Source of the DNA: CAYXVJ01 sp050309435
Lineage (GTDB): Bacteria > Bacillota > Clostridia > Saccharofermentanales > Fastidiosipilaceae
Direction of reading: 5' to 3'
Length of the DNA: 64,000 nucleotides
NCBI GenBank assembly: GCA_050309435.1
Contig: JBNRMJ010000011.1
Span: 1-64,000 of the forward strand
Shown here: positions 7,435 through 16,122 of the stretch, piece after piece
How positions within the stretch are numbered: the stretch's first letter is position 1
How the letters are laid out: the number at the start of each line of letters is the position of its first letter
The notes under the pieces: generated by a model
The model's database searches: none
Seen by the model: only the letters and a program-made list of their open reading frames with translations
Told to the model about the DNA's origin: nothing
Program-made: the position numbers and the translations under genes

Positions 7435-8511
7435 TCAGATGAAGAATTCGTACACCGTTAATTCCTCATAAGTCTCCCCGGCGCGAAGGATAGGCGACGG
7501 GAAGTGTGTTCTTTGCATGGAGTTCGGGAAGCCTTGCGTTTCCAGACAAACTGCTCCATGTAAGCCGTAGATAACTCGTCCGTTGGAAGGATCGGTCAGT
7601 GGCGAGTTGGCCGTGTAGATCTGCAAACCGGGCTTACTTGTCGAACATGTCATCGTTCTGCCGCTGGATGGATCATGTAAAGTTGCTGCTAACTCCAGTT
7701 GCTTTCGCTTAGTTTTTCTTAGAACAAAGTTATGGTCATAACCTCCGCCAATTTTCAATTGTTCATCATCGGCTTCGATGTCTTGACCGATTGCTTTTGC
7801 CAAGCGGAAATCAAAGGCCGTACCGGCAAGCGCTCTGATCTCGCCGGTTGGCAATAATGCATCGTCTACCACAGTGTAAAAGTCGGCTTCCACTTTCAAA
7901 GTTTGCTCGAGGATGGTACTGGTCTTCGACGGACCGGCCAGTTGGAAATAGGCATGGTTCGTTAAACCAACCACGGTATCCTTATCGGAAATCGCTTTTT
8001 CTTCGATGAACACTCGCCTGCCGTCAAAACGATACGTTACCGTCGCAGTCAATTCTCCCGGGAAGCCTTCCTCGCCGTCTGCGCTGACATAAGTAAAACT
8101 CAGTGTTTGAGAATCGAGTTCTTTTGAGGTCCATACTTTTGCGTTAAAGCCCTCGATACCGCCGTGCAGGGTATTTCCTTTCTCGTTGGCACCCAGATTA
8201 TAAGTGTCATCGCCCAGTTGAAAGCTTGCATCAGCCAGACGATTGGCGAATCGGCCGCAGATTGCACCATGATTCTTCCCTGTCGTCATCCACAATTCCA
8301 AGCTATCGAAATCTTGCAGAACGTTTCCTATTACACCTTCTTTGTTCGCTATACCCAGGCGGGTCATGCGTGCGCCGAAATTACTAAGCTCAAGATAGCT
8401 TCCATCGGCTGCACTAATACGATAAAGATTTACGGCTGAGCCGTTGGGATGTACACCCAGCTTCGTGCTGCTGATCGAGAAATCAGATAGCGTCAGGTCT
8501 TTGTCGTTCAT
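7435..8511 (-). CDS. galM: Aldose 1-epimerase (galactose mutarotase)
   Basis: Interconverts alpha and beta anomers of aldohexoses in the cytoplasm, feeding the Leloir pathway or glycolysis. Length 358 aa is normal. Signature elements are GRFANRLADASF, LHGGIEGFN (catalytic His region), LTNHAYFQLAG (second His), GGYDHNFVL (Asp) and CLETQGFPNS with the catalytic Glu near the C-terminus. The ATG at 8511 has GGAGGATC upstream. No other galactose genes lie nearby, so its sugar context is unknown. Confidence 0.9.
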   Translation of the reverse strand: MNDKDLTLSDFSISSTKLGVHPNGSAVNLYRISAADGSYLELSNFGARMTRLGIANKEGVIGNVLQDFDSLELWMTTGKNHGAICGRFANRLADASFQLGDDTYNLGANEKGNTLHGGIEGFNAKVWTSKELDSQTLSFTYVSADGEEGFPGELTATVTYRFDGRRVFIEEKAISDKDTVVGLTNHAYFQLAGPSKTSTILEQTLKVEADFYTVVDDALLPTGEIRALAGTAFDFRLAKAIGQDIEADDEQLKIGGGYDHNFVLRKTKRKQLELAATLHDPSSGRTMTCSTSKPGLQIYTANSPLTDPSNGRVIYGLHGAVCLETQGFPNSMQRTHFPSPILRAGETYEELTVYEFFI

Positions 8512-8587
8512 AATAGATCCTCCACAGATTTATATTCTTATAGTATCAACTCTAGTCCCGTTGTGTTAGTACATGCCAAACATCTAA

Positions 8588-9964
8588 CTATTGCTTTAAT
8601 TTAATCGTCTTCCACTTACCGCGGTTGAAGCGGAACGTGATGTAAATCCAACGCACAAACTGATCGATGAACGTTGCGTACCAGGCACCTGCTATACCCA
8701 GATTGAATACATTTACGAAAAGCATGGCCAGGCTGACGCGAATCGCCAGAACACCGATCGTCGTCGCGATCATGGTTGAAACAGTATCTCCGGCACCACG
8801 TAAACCACCGGACAAGATGAGCTGGGAAGACTGGAAAGGCTGGATAAAACCGGTTATTCGCAGCGCTGTAGCTGCCGCCACTATAACAGCAGGATTCTTA
8901 TTATACAAACCGGCCAACTGAGCAGGTATCAAGATAAACATCAGTCCTACCACTGCCCCTATGATCGCACCCAGGAAACGAGCCTCCCTGGCGAACTCCT
9001 CGGCACGATCCGGATCACCCTCGCCCAGAGAACGGCCAACAAGTGCGGAGGCCGCTATACCAAAGGCTTGTCCGGGGTTAAACGATAAACCCAAAATACT
9101 TAGAGCGATTTGATGTCCGGCATAAACTGCATCTCCCAGGGATGCTACAATTCGAACAAAGAGCAGCAAACCGACTCTCATAACCAGCTGTTCGCCGGAT
9201 GCCGGCACTCCGATCTTGACCAGATTGCCTAGAATATGTCTATCGAAACGGAATTTATTGTAACGAGTCAAGTGTATTCTGGACTTACCGGACATCAGGT
9301 GAACCGCCATCATAATACAGGCTATAACCTGGCTGGCCGCAGTCGAGATACCCGCTCCGACGATTCCAAGAGCCGGTGCACCGAGCAGGCCATAGATCAA
9401 AATGGCATTGCCGCCGACGTTGAGGAAGTTGCAGAATACATTGATAATCATCGGCGTCTTCGTTTCACCGATGCCTCGCATGGCCGATGCCATAGCCATG
9501 TTCATTGACTGGAAAAGGAAACCGGTCATGACTATTCTGAAGTATATTACACCAATATCAATTACATCATCACTCGCACCAACGAATCGCATAATCGGCT
9601 CGGCGAAGATCTGTGAGAAGATAAAGAATGGAATAGCCAGAAAAACAACGCTTAATAACATGACATGCTTCACAACATCCTCAAAACGTTCTTCTCTGCC
9701 TTCTCCGTGATACCGCGCTATCAATGCTGTTCCGCCGACATTCAGCGCTTGAATCAATGAAATTCCGATAAATAGCGGCTGATTAACAATTCCGACCACA
9801 GCGACCGCGATCGTTGCATAGTGGGTATCGGCCATATTACCCAGCATCATCATGTCTATCATGCCAAACAAGGAACTGAGCAGGAGTTCGATCAGCACCG
9901 GCCAGGTTAGCTTAAAAACCAATTTTCTCGTTTGTGCTCTTTTGTCACTAAATATTTCTTTCAT
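8588..9964 (-). CDS. MATE-family Na+/H+ multidrug efflux protein
   Basis: Polytopic membrane protein of 458 aa with about twelve predicted helices in two pseudo-symmetric halves, typical of MATE (NorM/DinF) exporters. The N-terminus (LVFKLTWPVLIELLLSSLFG, then DMMMLG) and the repeat-related stretch LVKIGVPASGEQLVMRVG are characteristic of the family. It probably expels cationic drugs or metabolites by ion antiport. No strong ribosome-binding site is seen before the ATG. It is not clearly in an operon: about 76 bases separate it from galM downstream and 108 from the peptidase gene upstream. Confidence 0.88.
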   Translation of the reverse strand: MKEIFSDKRAQTRKLVFKLTWPVLIELLLSSLFGMIDMMMLGNMADTHYATIAVAVVGIVNQPLFIGISLIQALNVGGTALIARYHGEGREERFEDVVKHVMLLSVVFLAIPFFIFSQIFAEPIMRFVGASDDVIDIGVIYFRIVMTGFLFQSMNMAMASAMRGIGETKTPMIINVFCNFLNVGGNAILIYGLLGAPALGIVGAGISTAASQVIACIMMAVHLMSGKSRIHLTRYNKFRFDRHILGNLVKIGVPASGEQLVMRVGLLLFVRIVASLGDAVYAGHQIALSILGLSFNPGQAFGIAASALVGRSLGEGDPDRAEEFAREARFLGAIIGAVVGLMFILIPAQLAGLYNKNPAVIVAAATALRITGFIQPFQSSQLILSGGLRGAGDTVSTMIATTIGVLAIRVSLAMLFVNVFNLGIAGAWYATFIDQFVRWIYITFRFNRGKWKTIKLKQ

Positions 9965-10072
9965 ATAATTACAACTTTTTCAAGTTCACTCTTTCTATGC
10001 CTTCGATTGAAGTAACGCAATGACAAACCGAAGCCACCTTGTAAGCAAGATAGCTTCACTGGTTATTAATTA

Positions 10073-12070
10073 TTACTTCGAATCCAGATAACGATCAAAC
10101 CAACTTGCTATTTCCTCTAAGCGACGAACACGGTGTTTTGGTTTCCCGCCGCGGCTCAGACCATGGCTCTCCCCTTTGAAGATCACCATGCGACTTTCTA
10201 CACCATGATACTTCAATGCCGTAAAGAGTTGCATCCCTTCTGCCAGCGGACAGCGATAATCCTGATCCGAATGAATAATAAGGGTAGGTGTCGTAACCCG
10301 ATCGGCATACTTCAACGGTGACTGACGCCACAGCTCCTCTGCATTCTGCCAGGGAGTGGTACCGCTCTGGTCATCGATAAAGTAATAACCGATATCTGAG
10401 ATGGCAAACATGGATATCATGTTCGAGATCGATCGCTGTGTGACTGCTGCTTTAAATCGATCCGTGTGACCGATAATCCAGTTGGTCATAAATCCGCCAT
10501 ATGAACCGCCTGTGACCCCGAGACGCTCTGAGTCCACCGCCGGATAGCGTGAAACAACTTCGTCGGCTAAAGCCATGAGCTGTTCATATTCCACTTCGCC
10601 GTAACGTCCCCGAATATCTGCCCAGTCTCTTCCCTGACCGTCGCTTCCTCGCGGGTTCGTATAGAAAACGATATAGCCTTTCGCCGCCAAATACTGCATT
10701 TCATGGAAGAAGATTGTCCCGTAAACCGTTTTGGGGCCGCCATGAATCGTTAAAATAGCCGGGTACTTGTGTGTCGTATCAAAATCAGGCGGTAATACGA
10801 CAAATGCTTTCAGCGTATCTTCTCCGTAAACATAATCGAAGCTTTCGATCTTTGCCAATGTGAAATCACTTAAATGCGGATTGAAGTCCGAGAGGCAGAT
10901 TTCGTTGCCGTCTTTCGTGAGATAATAGATCTCGGCTAAAGACTGTTCACGGAAAGCAGTAAAATAGATCTCACCCTTTAAAACATCAAAACACTCGACC
11001 GAACCCTCGAAATGTGTCAAGCGCTCGATCTTGCCTTCTTTATCAATTCTGTTCAAGTGCGAACTGATGCCTTCCGTGGTGATGAAATAGAAATATTCGC
11101 CGTCTGATTTTGTCTGATAACCGCCGCCTCGCCTGGAATCCGAGCCAACGCTGTTCCAGAGACTTAAATCAAAGTTTTCTCCTACGAGCTTTCTACTGTC
11201 TTTACCCTCCAGCGAAAGGTAATAGATATCTGCATCCTGATTCAAACCGAATTGTTTACGGTCGCTGCCGGTAAAAACCAAACCTTCGCCCAGGTAAGCT
11301 ACGGACTCATAAGAAAAATCCTCGTATGGTGAAATGTCCTTTACTTGCCGGGATTCAATATCAAATAACATGAGTCTTGAATCAAGAGGCATCTTATCGG
11401 TATAGGCAGACTGTATATACGCAGCCGTTTTACCGTCCGGACTTAGCTCCAATGATCGAACCTCACTGATTGTATCGCTTATTGCTAAAGCCTTTGTGTC
11501 ACCTTTCTTGAAGTAATACAGCCTGGTTCTTTGAGCTTGAGAAAAAGCTCCTCCGTCGTTCCAGAAAGGGATTTCGCTTAGGATCTCGTAATCTTTTTCT
11601 TCCTTGAGCTCTTTCTCGCGCTTGCTCTTCGCCTCACCGTCAAGATCGTCAAATCCATCAAGTAAAGGCTTGTATACAGCCAGAATCAAGTACTCGTCGT
11701 CACCAAGAGGTAAAATTTTCTCGACATCCAGATTAATTTCCAGATGAGGAAGGGCCTCACCTCCGTTTAAACTGATCCGATAAAAAGACGATTTAGGGGA
11801 AAACTCGCTTCCTTCCTCATCATCGCGATTGCTTTGAAAAAGGATTGTATTTTCTTCAAGAAATAAAAAAGAGGATTCTCCCGACTTGCCATTCGTTAAC
11901 TGAAACTCACTCTTTTCATCCAGGTCTTTGACAAAAATATGCGATGTATATTTATTCTGATCCATGTTTACGCCGGACAGAATATATGCCAAGTAACGGC
12001 CTCTTGGCGATAACTTTAACCCGCTGACATAACAATGTTCTTGAAACGAGTCAATTTCAATTTTTCTCAT
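10073..12070 (-). CDS. S9-family serine peptidase (acylaminoacyl-/prolyl-oligopeptidase type)
   Basis: Cytoplasmic oligopeptidase, 665 aa. An N-terminal beta-propeller-like region (about 1-420) is followed by an alpha/beta-hydrolase domain. The catalytic Ser lies in GGSYGGFMTNW (about residue 520), the Asp in HSDQDYRCP (about 602) and the His in GESHGLSRGG (about 632). HGGPKTVYG gives the oxyanion-hole strand. The ATG at 12070 is preferred over one 21 bases upstream, because GGAAAGGG precedes it at good spacing. No signal peptide. It likely trims short peptides. Confidence 0.88.
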   Translation of the reverse strand: MRKIEIDSFQEHCYVSGLKLSPRGRYLAYILSGVNMDQNKYTSHIFVKDLDEKSEFQLTNGKSGESSFLFLEENTILFQSNRDDEEGSEFSPKSSFYRISLNGGEALPHLEINLDVEKILPLGDDEYLILAVYKPLLDGFDDLDGEAKSKREKELKEEKDYEILSEIPFWNDGGAFSQAQRTRLYYFKKGDTKALAISDTISEVRSLELSPDGKTAAYIQSAYTDKMPLDSRLMLFDIESRQVKDISPYEDFSYESVAYLGEGLVFTGSDRKQFGLNQDADIYYLSLEGKDSRKLVGENFDLSLWNSVGSDSRRGGGYQTKSDGEYFYFITTEGISSHLNRIDKEGKIERLTHFEGSVECFDVLKGEIYFTAFREQSLAEIYYLTKDGNEICLSDFNPHLSDFTLAKIESFDYVYGEDTLKAFVVLPPDFDTTHKYPAILTIHGGPKTVYGTIFFHEMQYLAAKGYIVFYTNPRGSDGQGRDWADIRGRYGEVEYEQLMALADEVVSRYPAVDSERLGVTGGSYGGFMTNWIIGHTDRFKAAVTQRSISNMISMFAISDIGYYFIDDQSGTTPWQNAEELWRQSPLKYADRVTTPTLIIHSDQDYRCPLAEGMQLFTALKYHGVESRMVIFKGESHGLSRGGKPKHRVRRLEEIASWFDRYLDSK

Positions 12071-12115
12071 TGTTTTCCCTTTCCGAATCATTCTTCAGCT
12101 AAAAGCTGCGACTAG

Positions 12116-12139
12116 AAAAGAGCAGGATTTCTCCTGCTC
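12116..12139 (-). terminator. Terminator downstream of the ZIP transporter gene
   Basis: On the minus strand GAGCAGGA, a four-base GAAA loop and TCCTGCTC form a perfect 8-bp stem followed by TTTT. It lies between the zupT-like stop (12155) and the peptidase start (12070) and separates the two transcripts. Confidence 0.65.
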
Positions 12140-12154
12140 CGGTCTAAATCCTTA

Positions 12155-13051
12155 TTACATTAACAATAACATACTAAGCGCCATCACGCCCATGCCGGCG
12201 ATCAAGCCCCATATGGCAACGTGATGTTCCCCGTACTTTTCTGCCGTAGGCAAGAGTTCGTCCAGTGAGATATAAACCATAATTCCGGCCACAGCGGCAA
12301 AGATATATCCCAGTAAAGCAGGCGTTATAAACGGCATCAAAATTATAAATCCGACCAAAGCGCCGAGCGGTTCGGCCATGCCCGATAAAAAAGCATAACC
12401 AAGAGCTTTTCGCTTGCTGCCTGTTGCATAGTAAACCGGAACGGCCACGGAGATGCCTTCCGGAACGTTGTGAATTGCAATCGCCAGAGCAATCGTAACA
12501 CCCAGAGCCGGGTCCTGAAGCGCAGACATAAAGGTTGCCAAGCCCTCCGGAAAGTTGTGGATGGCTATTGCCAATGCCGAAAACAAACCCGTTCTCATGA
12601 GAGCATCACGTGTCCGCACGGACATGGCTTCACTTTCGATTACAGCTTCGCTACTTTCGGTTTGATCCGTAACGATCAGATCTGCATCTTTAATATTTTC
12701 CTGTATAGCCGTGATTTCCTGTTTACTGGACATCTCATGAGGATTTTCACCGCTGGGAACCAGTTTATCGATTATCGCGATCAAAGCAATCCCAATGAAA
12801 AAGGAGATGGTGGTTAACCATGCACCGCCTGTCTCTCCGTGTGCCTCGCTTAATCGATCTAAGGCATCAGGAAACAATTCGACAAAGGAAACATAAATCA
12901 TGACACCGGCAGAAAAACCCAAGGCAGCCGAGATGAACTTGAAATTCGTTTGCTTGGCGCGTAGTACAAACAGACCGCCGATACCGGTAGCCAGACCCGA
13001 AACAAGCGTCAAGGAAAAAGCAATTAATACATCAATTGCTCCGTATACCAT
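12155..13051 (-). CDS. ZIP-family divalent metal transporter (ZupT-like)
   Basis: Zinc/iron permease of 298 aa from the chosen ATG. The two hallmark metal-binding helices are visible as AIAIHNFPEGLATF and AIAIHNVPEGISVAVP. A long hydrophilic loop rich in Glu/Ser (about residues 110-160) separates the third and fourth helices, as in ZIP proteins, but has no His cluster. The ATG at 13051 with GGGGGT upstream is chosen over a TTG at 13078. It likely brings Zn2+ or Mn2+ into the cell. A terminator follows. Confidence 0.87.
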   Translation of the reverse strand: MVYGAIDVLIAFSLTLVSGLATGIGGLFVLRAKQTNFKFISAALGFSAGVMIYVSFVELFPDALDRLSEAHGETGGAWLTTISFFIGIALIAIIDKLVPSGENPHEMSSKQEITAIQENIKDADLIVTDQTESSEAVIESEAMSVRTRDALMRTGLFSALAIAIHNFPEGLATFMSALQDPALGVTIALAIAIHNVPEGISVAVPVYYATGSKRKALGYAFLSGMAEPLGALVGFIILMPFITPALLGYIFAAVAGIMVYISLDELLPTAEKYGEHHVAIWGLIAGMGVMALSMLLLM

Positions 13052-13132
13052 AAATACCCCCAAAAATACATCGTGCAAATATTATATCAGATGGACCGGA
13101 GGTTAAGATCCCGGAATAAAGATAGATAAAAT

Positions 13133-14290
13133 CTACTTTACGTCGATTTTCATCCAGCCGTGCTTAATCCACTGCTGTTTTCTCATTAACTCGGACGTAA
13201 CGAGAGAGATGACTGCCGGGAACACGAAGTAAATTAAGACAATCTTACCAAAGAGCTCAACGTTATTTGTATAGCTCTCCATGGTCGACCAGGTTGTTAA
13301 AGGTCCTACAAGACCGCTGGTACCCATACCTGCGCCATAAGCAATATTCTCGATTCGGAAAGCAACAGTCGCGACGGGGCCGCAAATCGCTGCCGCGACA
13401 AGCGTCGGAATCACAACGACGGGATGCTTGATACTATTCGTTAACTGCAATTTCGAAGTACCGATACCCATGGAAAGTAATCCGCCCCAGCGGTTTTCCC
13501 GATAAGAAGCAACAGCGAAACCAACCATCGATGCGGCGCAACCGACCGTTGCGGCACCAGCCGCTATTCCGCTTAATCCAAGCATGATTGCCAGGGCAGC
13601 CGAACTGAGGGGCGATAAGATAACGATACACATAACCACCGCAATCGAGATACCCATACCGAAAGGTTCCAAAAGCGTCATACGATTGATGAAGTCACCC
13701 AGTCCAAGCATAAAACCGGCCATTGGAGGTCCAACAAGCAAGGCTACAATAGAACCGCTGATTAAAGCAGCAGCCGGTACAAGAATGATATCCAGACTGG
13801 TCTTACCCACTACAAGCGATGCAATTTCAGCAGCAACTATGACGGCTACGATCGCACCTACGGGACCGGCAGATACACCTCCGCTGCTGACACCATAACC
13901 GATAGCACCGACCGCCGCGCACGAATAGATAACCAATGGTTTTACTTTTAGAGAATATGCGATTGCCACTCCGATAGATGCACCGACCACGGGAGAAGCA
14001 GCACTAGTATATTGATTAATTAAGTCTGTTATCTTTCTGATGGGAGCCCAGGGTATCAAACCGAATATCTGGTTGATGATCATCCCTGTCAGTAAACTGG
14101 CAAACAAGCCAAAGGCCATCGCACCCAGAGCATCGATTAAGTATCTTTGATATGCTCTTCTTCCCCAGGCACGTAAACGTCCTCCGGCCGTTTGCGGCTG
14201 ATTATTAGCAGAATCAGCCTTGGACGCAGCTTGTCTGTCGTCATGAGGCATATTCATTAAAGGATTTTTCGGGAAAACAAATTTAGGCAT
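13133..14290 (-). CDS. PTS EIIC-like membrane protein (PTS_EIIC_2 family)
   Basis: Polytopic protein of about 386 aa. A 45-residue hydrophilic, Gln/Asn-rich N-terminus is followed by about nine membrane segments unusually rich in Gly/Ala (SSGGVSAGPVGAIVAVIVAA, LSPLSSAALAIMLGLSGIAA). GIGTSKLQLTNSIKHP and GMGTSGLVGPLTTW match predicted EIIC-like proteins of Firmicutes. No EIIA, EIIB, HPr or regulator gene is nearby, so a true PTS role is uncertain. The related family also includes small-solute permeases. ATG 14290 is chosen over a TTG two codons upstream. Both lack a strong ribosome-binding site. Confidence 0.7.
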   Translation of the reverse strand: MPKFVFPKNPLMNMPHDDRQAASKADSANNQPQTAGGRLRAWGRRAYQRYLIDALGAMAFGLFASLLTGMIINQIFGLIPWAPIRKITDLINQYTSAASPVVGASIGVAIAYSLKVKPLVIYSCAAVGAIGYGVSSGGVSAGPVGAIVAVIVAAEIASLVVGKTSLDIILVPAAALISGSIVALLVGPPMAGFMLGLGDFINRMTLLEPFGMGISIAVVMCIVILSPLSSAALAIMLGLSGIAAGAATVGCAASMVGFAVASYRENRWGGLLSMGIGTSKLQLTNSIKHPVVVIPTLVAAAICGPVATVAFRIENIAYGAGMGTSGLVGPLTTWSTMESYTNNVELFGKIVLIYFVFPAVISLVTSELMRKQQWIKHGWMKIDVK

Positions 14291-14296
14291 AGGCAA

Positions 14297-14515
14297 TACC
14301 GCTTCTTTCTAAGTTTTTTAGATAAGATGTAAGCGAAATCGCACCGAGCTGATTTACACACAGACTAGAAATTCAAACTACGTCCAGTGGCTTTGATCTA
14401 GATTTTCTATATTTTAATGGATTATGTGTCAGACAACAAGGCGATACAGCTATAAAATTAAGTTAAGAAAGCAACTTAGGTTCTGTTACATTGACACAGA
14501 AGAACGGAGCGTACT
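14297..14515. other. Divergent intergenic region
   Basis: 219 AT-rich bases separate the EIIC-like gene (minus) from the kinase-nuclease fusion gene (plus). Promoters for both must lie here, but no pair of -35/-10 boxes stands out. The only clear signal is GGAG at about 14506, before the ATG at 14516. Confidence 0.4.
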
Positions 14516-15466
14516 ATGGCCATCGTCACCATATCTCGTGAAATTGGCAGTCTCGGCGAAGCCATCGGGCAGAGTCTTGGGCGTAAACTCAATTATGAGT
14601 ATCTTGACCGCCAAGGCATGCTGAAACTGTTTCTCGGCGAACACATCACCAGCTATCAAATGCGCAGCCTGATTGAAAGTCCCAAGTCCTTTTTCAACAG
14701 TTTCACTCATCCCGTAACAGGTGACCAAACCACCTTCATGGATTATCTAAAAGAAGTTATGCCGGTTTATGCGGCATCGCATCCCGGTGTCTGGCTGGGC
14801 TTTGCTGCAGACGAATTCTTAAAAGGCGAAGCAGACGTCACCAGTATCAGAATTATCGCATCAAACGAAACCCGGCTGCGACGTTTGACCGAATCTACTC
14901 GTCTGGCCGAAAGCGAAGCTCTGGCGATGCTTCAGAGTCAGGATAAAATAGACTATCGATTCTCTAAAACACTGTTCGGAATAGATTGCGGCGATCCGCT
15001 TCGTTATGACCTGGTCATTAATACGGACCATTTATCTCTGCTCGCTGCTTCTAATGCCATTGTGGCTTCATGGAAAGATCTCTTTGCCAGGAAACAAATG
15101 CTCCTTGAGAAAGACGAAGATCGCATCAGCTTGAATCCGTCGGAGATTCCGCGCCTTAAGAATAAAGCCGAAATCGAAGTTGCCAGACTGCTCGACCGTT
15201 ACGGGGTCGAATGGCGCTACGAACCGAAGACCTTTCCGGTTGAATGGGACGATGACGGTCGCGTGACAATGGCCTTTAGCCCTGATTTCTTTCTGACGGA
15301 ATTTAACACCTACCTCGAGCTGACCACGATGGATCAGAAGTATGTCACGATCAAGAACAAGAAAGCGAAAAAAGCAAAAGAGTTATACGGCGTGAATATT
15401 AAGATTGTTTATAAGAAAGATTTTGAAGATATGGTCGCCTGGCGCGACTTTGAAGCAGATGAATAA
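14516..15466 (+). CDS. Fusion: cytidylate-kinase-like domain plus PD-(D/E)XK nuclease-like domain
   Basis: A 316-aa protein. Residues 1-200 resemble the cytidylate kinase-like family: it starts IVTISREIGSLGEAIG, where true family members have ISREFGSGGREIG. The nucleotide-binding loop is thus altered (Leu and Glu for Gly and Arg) and has no Lys. Residues about 205-316 form a different domain with the layout of a PD-(D/E)XK nuclease: an acidic helix (E219, E221 in KAEIEVARLL), SPDFFL with D257, then YLELTT with E268, and Lys275 in place of the usual ExK lysine. I know of no characterised protein with this pairing. It is followed 16 bases later by an HPRT-like gene with lost catalytic residues, so the two probably act together. 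Nuclease activity is an inference from motif layout. Confidence 0.6.
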   Translation: MAIVTISREIGSLGEAIGQSLGRKLNYEYLDRQGMLKLFLGEHITSYQMRSLIESPKSFFNSFTHPVTGDQTTFMDYLKEVMPVYAASHPGVWLGFAADEFLKGEADVTSIRIIASNETRLRRLTESTRLAESEALAMLQSQDKIDYRFSKTLFGIDCGDPLRYDLVINTDHLSLLAASNAIVASWKDLFARKQMLLEKDEDRISLNPSEIPRLKNKAEIEVARLLDRYGVEWRYEPKTFPVEWDDDGRVTMAFSPDFFLTEFNTYLELTTMDQKYVTIKNKKAKKAKELYGVNIKIVYKKDFEDMVAWRDFEADE

Positions 15467-15482
15467 ACAGCGGAGACAGATT

Positions 15483-16055
15483 ATGAGAGACGATAATAAA
15501 CTGGAAATCATGATATCGGAAGAAAATTTACAAAGCCGGATCCGTGAAATGGGAAAAGCCATTACAGATGATTATCAGAATACGGAAAAGCCATTAATTC
15601 TTGTAGCTATGCTGAAAGGTTCGCTTTATTTTATGGCTGATCTCTCCAGAGCTATTAACCTGGATCTGACTTATGATTTTATCGGAATCGGCAGTTATGC
15701 CAAAGACAAAAACACGACACCAATTGTTCGTACAACAAAAGACATCGGACTAAATATTGAAGACCGGGATGTTCTGGTAGTAGAAGAAATTATTCGCACG
15801 GGCCTGACCACAAACTACATGATCGATTACCTGCAGGCTTTCCATCCGCGCTCCATCGCCTTATGCACGCTCTTGATCAATCCGCAACAGCAATTGATTG
15901 ATCTCCCTTTAAAATATTACGGTTACGAGATTGATTATACGCGAGTGATCGGTTATGGCATGGACTATAAAGAATGGGGCCGAAATCTTCCCTTTATCGC
16001 AAAACTGGATAAAGCGAAACTTCCCGCTTCACTACTCCCGCCCTCTGTCAACTAA
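15483..16055 (+). CDS. HPRT-like phosphoribosyltransferase homologue with key active-site residues replaced
   Basis: A 190-aa protein that aligns over its full length with bacterial hypoxanthine phosphoribosyltransferase (LVAMLKGSLYFMADL, DFIGIGSY, RDVLVVEEIIRTG, MDYKEWGRNLPFIAKL). By eye alignment, three residues essential in HPRT are changed. The PRPP loop VEDIIDTG reads VEEIIRTG, so the general-base Asp (human D137) is Arg105. The purine-binding Lys (human K165, in CTLLDKP) is Asn133. The base-stacking/metal Asp (human D193, in EIPDEF) is Tyr152. The fold seems intact but ordinary hypoxanthine/guanine salvage is unlikely. The ATG at 15483 has GGAGAC upstream. It is co-transcribed with the kinase-nuclease fusion gene and followed by a terminator. 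Confidence 0.75.
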   Translation: MRDDNKLEIMISEENLQSRIREMGKAITDDYQNTEKPLILVAMLKGSLYFMADLSRAINLDLTYDFIGIGSYAKDKNTTPIVRTTKDIGLNIEDRDVLVVEEIIRTGLTTNYMIDYLQAFHPRSIALCTLLINPQQQLIDLPLKYYGYEIDYTRVIGYGMDYKEWGRNLPFIAKLDKAKLPASLLPPSVN

Positions 16056-16089
16056 TTCAAGAATCACTGTATCATTTGTATAAAAGAAG

Positions 16090-16122
16090 AAAACGACCGC
16101 GACTAATACCTGCGGCCGTTTT
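16090..16122 (+). terminator. Terminator after the HPRT-like gene
   Basis: AAAACGACCGC (16090-16100) pairs with GCGGCCGTTTT (16112-16122) around an 11-base loop, with one mismatch. The T tract is short (four). It closes the two-gene plus-strand unit. Confidence 0.65.
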
